A stretch of DNA of 64,000 bases, taken from the NCBI RefSeq assembly GCF_004136315.1, contig NZ_CP029562.1, forward strand, positions 2,547,501 through 2,611,500. Reading direction: 5' to 3'. A program made the translations under genes and the position numbers. The notes under the pieces were generated by a model, which saw only the letters and a list, made by a program, of their open reading frames with translations, was not told the origin of the DNA and did no database searches. Each line of letters begins with the position of its first letter. The stretch's first letter is position 1. Source of the DNA: Mesorhizobium sp. Pch-S (GTDB lineage: Bacteria; Pseudomonadota; Alphaproteobacteria; Rhizobiales; Rhizobiaceae). Below, one piece after another: positions 59,020 through 64,000 of the stretch.

Positions 59020-60320
59020 TGTCTCAAGCGCCTGCCAAGGGAATCGAGGTCGTCACCTTCGGTTGCCGGCTCAACACCTATGAGTCCGAAGTGATGCGCC
59101 GGGAGGCAGAGAGCGCCGGCCTCGGCGCTCTGAAGGGCGGCGCCATCATCTTCAACACCTGCGCTGTAACCGGCGAAGCGGTGCGCCAGGCCAAGCAGTC
59201 GATCCGCAAGGCGCGACGCGAGAACCCGGAAGCCCGCATCATCGTCACCGGCTGCGCCGCCCAGACCAAGCCGCAGGATTTCTCGGCCATGGGCGAGGTC
59301 GACCTCGTGCTGGGCAATGAGGAAAAGCTCAAGGCGCATAATTATCGCGCGCTACCCGACTTCGGGGTCAATGATTTCGAAAAGGCCCGCGTCAACGACA
59401 TCATGTCGGTGAAGGAGACGGCATCGCACATGGTCGATGCCATCGAGGGCCGGGCGCGTGCCTTCGTGCAGGTGCAGAATGGCTGTGACCACCGCTGCAC
59501 CTTCTGCATCATTCCTTATGGTCGCGGTAATTCGCGCTCGGTGCCGATGGGTGCCGTGGTCGAGCAGATCAAGCGGCTGGCGGGCAATGGTTATGCCGAG
59601 ATCGTGCTTTCCGGTGTCGACATGACCAGTTATGGCGCCGATCTGCCGGGTGCGCCGCGGCTGGGCAGGCTGGTGAAGACCATCCTGCGCCAGGTGCCGG
59701 AGGTGAAGCGGCTGCGCCTGTCGTCGATCGATTCGATCGAGGCCGATGACGATCTGCTCGAAGCGATCGCCACCGAGAACCGGCTGATGCCGCATCTGCA
59801 TCTGTCGCTGCAGTCGGGCGACGACATGATCCTCAAGCGCATGAAGCGGCGGCATCTGCGCGACCAGTCCATCCGATTCTGCGAGGATGTGCGGAAGCTG
59901 CGGCCCGGTATCGTCTTCGGCGCCGACATCATCGCCGGCTTCCCGACCGAAACGGACGCCATGTTCGACAACTCGGTCGCAATCGTAGAGGAATGTGGCC
60001 TCACCCATCTCCATGTGTTTCCGTTCAGCCCGCGTGAAGGCACGCCGGCTGCGCGCATGCCGCAGGTGCGGCGTGATGTGGTCAAGAGCCGCGCAGCCCG
60101 TTTGCGTGCGGCAGGCGATGCAGCCTACGCCAGGCACCTCGCATCCCTTGGCGGTACGACGCAGTCGATCCTCATCGAACGCGAGGGTCTTGGCCGCACC
60201 GAGGGCTTCACGCTGGTGGCAATTGCGGCCGGTCAGCCCGGCGAAATCATCGAGGCGGTGGTGACCGGCCATGACGGCGCCCGGCTCGAAGCCGCGCCGC
60301 TGGCCGCGCGCGCAGCCTGA
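59019..60320 (+). CDS. mtaB: tRNA (N6-threonylcarbamoyladenosine-C2) methylthiotransferase MtaB
   Basis: MtaB is a radical-SAM enzyme that adds a methylthio group to t6A37 of tRNA. The N-terminal UPF0004 domain has three cluster cysteines (TFGCRLNTYE, NTCAVTGEAV, TGCAAQTKP). The radical-SAM cluster is GCDHRCTFCIIPYGRG near residue 155 (CxxxCxxC). IAGFPTET and a TRAM-like C-terminus follow. The 433 residues start at [10 protein letters not shown], overlapping the dapF stop. Confidence 0.95.
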   Translation: MSQAPAKGIEVVTFGCRLNTYESEVMRREAESAGLGALKGGAIIFNTCAVTGEAVRQAKQSIRKARRENPEARIIVTGCAAQTKPQDFSAMGEVDLVLGNEEKLKAHNYRALPDFGVNDFEKARVNDIMSVKETASHMVDAIEGRARAFVQVQNGCDHRCTFCIIPYGRGNSRSVPMGAVVEQIKRLAGNGYAEIVLSGVDMTSYGADLPGAPRLGRLVKTILRQVPEVKRLRLSSIDSIEADDDLLEAIATENRLMPHLHLSLQSGDDMILKRMKRRHLRDQSIRFCEDVRKLRPGIVFGADIIAGFPTETDAMFDNSVAIVEECGLTHLHVFPFSPREGTPAARMPQVRRDVVKSRAARLRAAGDAAYARHLASLGGTTQSILIEREGLGRTEGFTLVAIAAGQPGEIIEAVVTGHDGARLEAAPLAARAA

Positions 60321-60334
60321 AACGAGCGGAACGC

Positions 60335-62182
60335 ATGGCATTTGGGTTCATCAAGAAAGTCTTTTCCTTCGGCAAGAAGGAAGTGGTGGAGGAAAAGGTC
60401 GACGAGACCGCCCCGCTGCCGCCGCTCAATTTCGATGCGCTGGAAGCACTCAAACCTGCCGCCGAGCAGGTCGTTCCCGATTTCCTGAAGCGCGAAGAGC
60501 AGGCCGACGTCGCCCCGATCCCGGAGCCGGTCGCGCAAGAGCCCGAAAAAGTCGAGCCGGAGGCGTCTGTCGAAGCGCCGGTTGAACAACCGATAGAGGC
60601 TATCGCCGAACTGCAAGCGCCCGTCGAGCTGGAAGAGCCGGCCGTTCGGATCGAAGAACCTGCGGTTGTCGAAACCGCTCCAGAGCCGGTCGAAAACGCA
60701 ACACCGGTGGAAGCTACGCCGGAGCCCGAGCCCGAACCGGAAGTTCGCGAGCCGGTGTCGGAACAGCCTGACGAGGTTGGGGCCGAGCCAATCGAAGTCG
60801 AGCAGGCGGAGGTCGCAGAGCCTGAGCCGGTTGTTGCCGAATCGATAGAGCCTGAGCCCGTCGCCGAGGTCGGGGCAAAGCCGGAAACGGATGCAGCCGA
60901 GCCGGTCTCCGCTGCGCCGGAAGGCGAGCCAGAGGTTGCGTCAGCTGAGCTGCAGCAGCCCGAGACACAATCAGCACAGGAAGAGCCGACAGCAGAGGAA
61001 GAGTCGGCGCAGGCGATCGAACCCGAGATCGTCGTCGAGGCAGTGCCCGAGTCGCAACCCCAAGCCGCGGCCGAAACGGTTGAGGCCGAGCCGACAGCCG
61101 AGGCACCGGCGCCAACGCCCGTGGAAGCGCCCAAGACTGAAGCGGTCGAACCGCCAGCGCCTGTTGCTGAACCGGTCGCTGCCCGCTCAACTGCCGGCAA
61201 GGTTACCGTCAGCAAGAAGGTCGAGCAGAAGGCCGAGGCTGAGAAGGCTCCGGAACCGGTGGCCAAGCGCTCGTGGTTCCAGCGCATGCGCGAGGGGCTG
61301 GCCCGCTCGTCGCGCGAACTGAGCGGGAACATTGCAGGCGTCTTCACCAAGCGCAAGCTCGACGAAGAGACACTGCAGGACCTGGAAGACGTGCTGATCC
61401 GCGCCGATCTCGGCGTCGAGACGGCATTGCGCGTCACCGATTCCCTGGCTTCCAGCCGCTACGGCAAGGACGTTTCCGACACGGAAGTGCGCGCGGTTAT
61501 GGCCGCCGAGGTGGAGAAGGTGCTGGGCCCGGTGGCGAAGCCGCTGGAGCTCGACCTGTCGCACAAGCCGCATGTCATTCTCGTCGTTGGCGTGAACGGC
61601 ACCGGCAAGACCACAACCATCGGCAAGCTTGCCGCAAAGCTCACTGACGGCGGGCTTTCGGTTATGCTCGCCGCCGGCGATACGTTCCGTGCTGCCGCCA
61701 TCGAACAGCTCAAGATCTGGGGTGAACGCACTAGGTCGCCGGTCATCGCCACCAAGCTCGGCGCCGACGCCGCCGGCCTCGCCTATGATGCCTTTGAAAA
61801 GGCCAAGGAGGCCGGCTCCGACGTTCTGATCATCGATACCGCCGGCCGCCTGCAGAACAAGGCCGAGCTGATGGCGGAACTGGAAAAGATCGTGCGCGTT
61901 CTGGGCAAGCTCGATCCCGAAGCGCCGCACACGGTGCTGCAGACGGTGGATGCTACCACAGGCCAGAATGCGCTCAACCAGGTCGAGATCTTCCGCAACA
62001 TCGCGGGGGTCAACGGGCTGGTGATGACCAAGCTGGACGGCACGGCGCGCGGCGGTATTCTGGTCGCCATCGCCGCCAAACATAAGCTGCCGGTGTATTT
62101 TATCGGTGTCGGCGAACAGGTCGACGACCTCGAACCCTTTTCCGCCAGCGATTTCGCCAAGGCGATTGCCGGCGTTGGATAG
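60335..62182 (+). CDS. ftsY: Signal recognition particle receptor FtsY with long acidic Pro/Glu-rich N-terminus
   Basis: FtsY is the membrane receptor for SRP and delivers ribosome-nascent chains to SecYEG. The 615 residues divide into an acidic, Pro/Glu/Ala/Val-rich A domain of ~305 residues (repeats such as EPEPVAEVGAKPE) and a conserved NG GTPase from SWFQRMREGLARS onward. Nucleotide motifs are VVGVNGTGKTTTIGKLA, DTFRAAAIEQL, IDTAGRLQNK and TKLDGTARGG. The A domain is longer than in many relatives. It follows mtaB by 14 nt. Confidence 0.96.
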   Translation: MAFGFIKKVFSFGKKEVVEEKVDETAPLPPLNFDALEALKPAAEQVVPDFLKREEQADVAPIPEPVAQEPEKVEPEASVEAPVEQPIEAIAELQAPVELEEPAVRIEEPAVVETAPEPVENATPVEATPEPEPEPEVREPVSEQPDEVGAEPIEVEQAEVAEPEPVVAESIEPEPVAEVGAKPETDAAEPVSAAPEGEPEVASAELQQPETQSAQEEPTAEEESAQAIEPEIVVEAVPESQPQAAAETVEAEPTAEAPAPTPVEAPKTEAVEPPAPVAEPVAARSTAGKVTVSKKVEQKAEAEKAPEPVAKRSWFQRMREGLARSSRELSGNIAGVFTKRKLDEETLQDLEDVLIRADLGVETALRVTDSLASSRYGKDVSDTEVRAVMAAEVEKVLGPVAKPLELDLSHKPHVILVVGVNGTGKTTTIGKLAAKLTDGGLSVMLAAGDTFRAAAIEQLKIWGERTRSPVIATKLGADAAGLAYDAFEKAKEAGSDVLIIDTAGRLQNKAELMAELEKIVRVLGKLDPEAPHTVLQTVDATTGQNALNQVEIFRNIAGVNGLVMTKLDGTARGGILVAIAAKHKLPVYFIGVGEQVDDLEPFSASDFAKAIAGVG

Positions 62183-62833
62183 ATGATGAACGAACCCATT
62201 CTTGAACAAGAACCCTCCGATCCACGCAAGAAGGCGTTGAATCCCGGCCTGAAGTTCCTGCTGGAGCTCGGTCCTGGCCTCGTCTTCTTCTTCGTGACCC
62301 TGCGCGGCGAGTGGCTGGCGCAGAAGTTCCCGGTGCTTGCGGAACTTGGCGAACCGATCCTGATCGCCACGGCCTTTTTCATGGCGGCGACGGCGCTATC
62401 ACTGAGCGTCTCCTGGCTTTTGACACGCAGCCTGCCGATCATGCCGCTGGTATCCGCGGTGGTGGTTTTTGTGTTCGGCGCGCTGGCGATCTGGCTGCAG
62501 GACAAGACCTTTGCCTTCATGAAACCGACCATCATCAACTCGCTGTTCGGCGCGGTTCTGCTGGGTGGGTTGCTGTTCGGCAAATCGCTGCTCGCCTATG
62601 TGTTCGACACGGCTTTCAAGCTCGATGCCGAGGGCTGGCGCAAGCTCACCTTCCGTTGGGGGCTGTTCTTCTTCTTCCTGGCCGTGGTCAACGAAGTGGT
62701 GTGGCGCAACTTTTCCGAGAACACCTGGCTGTACTTCAAGGTGTGGGGCATCATGCCGATCACGCTGGTGTTCACCTTCAGCCAGATGCCGTTGATCATG
62801 CGGCATTCGGTTGAGGAAAAAGCCGAAAAGTAG
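62183..62833 (+). CDS. Septation protein A (YciB family)
   Basis: This 216-residue inner-membrane protein has five or six helices and the YciB/IspZ pattern: [59 protein letters not shown] and [18 protein letters not shown]. In E. coli and Shigella it affects septation and envelope integrity. It starts immediately after the ftsY stop, so it is the last gene of the dapF-mtaB-ftsY operon. Confidence 0.93.
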   Translation: MMNEPILEQEPSDPRKKALNPGLKFLLELGPGLVFFFVTLRGEWLAQKFPVLAELGEPILIATAFFMAATALSLSVSWLLTRSLPIMPLVSAVVVFVFGALAIWLQDKTFAFMKPTIINSLFGAVLLGGLLFGKSLLAYVFDTAFKLDAEGWRKLTFRWGLFFFFLAVVNEVVWRNFSENTWLYFKVWGIMPITLVFTFSQMPLIMRHSVEEKAEK

Positions 62834-62845
62834 CCCTTCAATCGA

Positions 62846-62861
62846 TTAATTCGGCATTAAC
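62846..62861. promoter_or_regulatory. Candidate CtrA-binding site TTAA-N7-TTAAC
   Basis: TTAA (62846-62849), 7 nt, TTAAC (62857-62861) matches the CtrA full-site consensus exactly. It lies 13 nt after the septation protein gene and 132 nt before the DUF1127 gene, in an AT-richer stretch. CtrA is the alphaproteobacterial cell-cycle regulator; the likely target is the DUF1127 gene. An 8-bp hairpin TGCATTGC/GCAATGCA (62877-62913) follows. Confidence 0.5.
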
Positions 62862-62992
62862 CGGCCATGCACGGGGTGCATTGCTGCATTGCAGCATCTT
62901 GTTTTGCAATGCACACGAACTATGTCATGGTGGAATTGAAAAGGGAGGACTAACCGCCGCGCCAATGCGGCCTCAAGCGAAGGAATTTCGCC

Positions 62993-63157
62993 ATGATCCT
63001 CGACCTCGTGTCCCGTGCTCGTGACAGCATGAACAAGCGCAAGCGCTACAACCAGCTCGTCAACGAGATCCAGAGCCTGACCGACCGCGACCTCGCCGAC
63101 TTCAACGGCAACCGCGCCGAGATGCTCTACAACGTCCGCAAGCAGATCTACGGCTAA
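62993..63157 (+). CDS. DUF1127 small basic protein
   Basis: A 54-residue open frame starts MILDLVSRARDSMNKRKRYN. It has the DUF1127 core QLVNEIQSLTDRDLADFNGN and ends RKQIYG, with many Arg/Lys. DUF1127 proteins are abundant in Rhizobiales; some bind RNA and affect small-RNA turnover and phosphate or motility traits. AAGGA lies 8 nt before the ATG at 62993. The ~155-nt leader contains an 8-bp hairpin and a CtrA-type site. Confidence 0.9.
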   Translation: MILDLVSRARDSMNKRKRYNQLVNEIQSLTDRDLADFNGNRAEMLYNVRKQIYG

Positions 63158-63215
63158 GCCCGGTTTGTTACAGGTCCGGTCGAGAAAGCTCGACCGACCA
63201 GCAGCGGAATGTTTG

Positions 63216-63248
63216 GAACCCGAAAGCCGGCCGGCTTTCGGGTTCTTT
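63216..63248. terminator. Bidirectional terminator between DUF1127 and the symporter gene
   Basis: A near-palindrome GAACCCGAAAGCCGG / CCGGCTTTCGGGTTC (63216-63245) is followed by TTTGCTTTTC on the plus strand. The convergent genes on both sides can use it. Confidence 0.88.
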
Positions 63249-63253
63249 GCTTT

Positions 63254-64000
63254 TCAGGACAGGTGTCGTGCTGTAGCCGGGTTGGCCTGCGCCCGCTTCA
63301 GCCAATAGCCGAAGATCGCCGCGGTGATGAAGGCAATCACCCCGTAGATCGCTGCCGGCACTGCCATCGTTGCATTGTTGAGCAGAAGCGGGCTCAGCGC
63401 GATGGCGATCGCCAGCGTGCCATTGTGAATGCCGATTTCCATGCCTATGGCGGTCGCCTGCCGTTTGTCGATGCCCGCGGCACGCGGGACACAGTAGCCG
63501 ACAGCCAGGCTGACGAGATTGAAGGCGAGCGCAGCAAGGCCGACCACCGGGCCCCAGGTCATGGCGGTTTCCCATTCCTGGACCAGTGCGACCACGACCA
63601 CCGCGAACAGGAACAGCATCGACAGGATCTTCACGGGCTGCGCCATGCGCGCGGCGAAGGCCGGGAAGCGGCTGCGCAGCCACATGCCGATCAGCACCGG
63701 CCCAAGCACGATGACGAACACCTGCACGACCTTCGCGAACTGCAGTGGAATCGCCTGGTCGCCTGTCATGAAATGCGCGAGCGACCAGTTGACGATCAGC
63801 GGCAGCGTGGCGATCGACAGGGCCGAGTTGATCGCGGTCAGCGTGATGTTGAGCGCCACGTCGCCACCGGCGAGATGGCTGTAGAGATTGGCCGACGTGC
63901 CGCCGGGGCTGGCCGCCAGCAACATCATGCCGACAGCCAGTGCCGGCTCGAGTTCGAACAGATAGATGAGCGCAAGGCAGGCGAGCGGCAGGATCAGCGT
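63254..64000 (-). CDS. Bile acid:sodium symporter (BASS) family protein, 5' end outside window
   Basis: At least 248 residues with about seven transmembrane helices. Family motifs are the first sodium-binding segment ELEPALAVGMMLLAASPGGT and the crossover ATAIGMEIGIHNGTLAIAIA, where the Glu and Asn bind sodium. BASS proteins import organic anions (bile acid-like, pyruvate, pantoate) with sodium. The gene is open to the window end, so its start and full length are not visible. The substrate is unknown. Confidence 0.88.
   Translation of the reverse strand, partial: TLILPLACLALIYLFELEPALAVGMMLLAASPGGTSANLYSHLAGGDVALNITLTAINSALSIATLPLIVNWSLAHFMTGDQAIPLQFAKVVQVFVIVLGPVLIGMWLRSRFPAFAARMAQPVKILSMLFLFAVVVVALVQEWETAMTWGPVVGLAALAFNLVSLAVGYCVPRAAGIDKRQATAIGMEIGIHNGTLAIAIALSPLLLNNATMAVPAAIYGVIAFITAAIFGYWLKRAQANPATARHLS

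Overview
The window (64 kb, high G+C) reads as chromosomal DNA of a Rhizobiales alphaproteobacterium, most likely Mesorhizobium or a close Phyllobacteriaceae relative. This rests on gene order (mdh-sucCDAB-lpd, dapF-mtaB-ftsY, rimM-trmD, imuAB-dnaE2), an Omp19-type lipoprotein next to zapE, a GTTC-N7-GTTC LexA box, a TTAA-N7-TTAAC CtrA-type site, and ~100-nt dispersed palindromic repeats. The genus is inferred, not proven. No phage, insertion sequence, CRISPR array or plasmid function was seen.

Layout. 1-1913: 3' part of an rRNA operon (23S, 5S). 2.3-9.1 kb: an FtsK-type translocase without membrane segments, an M81 (MlrC) peptidase, an endonuclease/exonuclease/phosphatase protein and a cardiolipin synthase with a shifted C-terminus. 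9.3-13.6 kb: a secreted Tyr/Asp-rich protein of unknown function, divergent from a three-gene unit of a PepSY protein, an OmpR-type regulator and a histidine kinase. 13.7-16.7 kb: tRNA-Gly, prolyl-tRNA editing protein, thioredoxin-TPR co-chaperone, Lon-N domain protein, Trm112. 16.7-22.5 kb: the SOS mutagenesis operon imuA-imuB-dnaE2 with a LexA box. 22.8-30.4 kb: metallopeptidase, YunG-like protein, DUF1737, CoA-ester lyase, FAD oxidoreductase, asd, leuC, DUF1287. 30.4-35.6 kb: methyltransferase, parts of a polar amino acid ABC transporter split by an HxlR/SnoaL pair, ohrR-ohr, Sel1 protein. 35.6-42.8 kb: rplS, alpha/beta hydrolase, TSUP transporter, trmD-rimM, a frameshifted xerC, TraB/GumN protein, DUF2867, a Pro/Ala-rich membrane protein. 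43.1-55.5 kb: lpd and accessory genes, sucB, sucA, sucD, sucC, mdh, all on the minus strand. 55.9-64 kb: zapE, an Omp19-like protease inhibitor, DUF1328, dapF-mtaB-ftsY-septation protein A, DUF1127, and the 3' part of a bile-acid:sodium symporter family gene.

How it works together. Most genes are housekeeping: TCA cycle and 2-oxoglutarate dehydrogenase, lysine and leucine synthesis, ribosome and tRNA modification, SRP targeting, SOS mutagenesis and peroxide defence. The least explained part is 9.3-13.6 kb, where a PepSY/two-component unit faces a large exported protein that has a coiled coil, a Tyr/Asp-rich block and an acidic Pro-rich tail. Two otherwise conserved genes (cls, xerC) carry single-base frame breaks. 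At least seven copies of one dispersed repeat family occur between genes, and several of them overlap stop codons.
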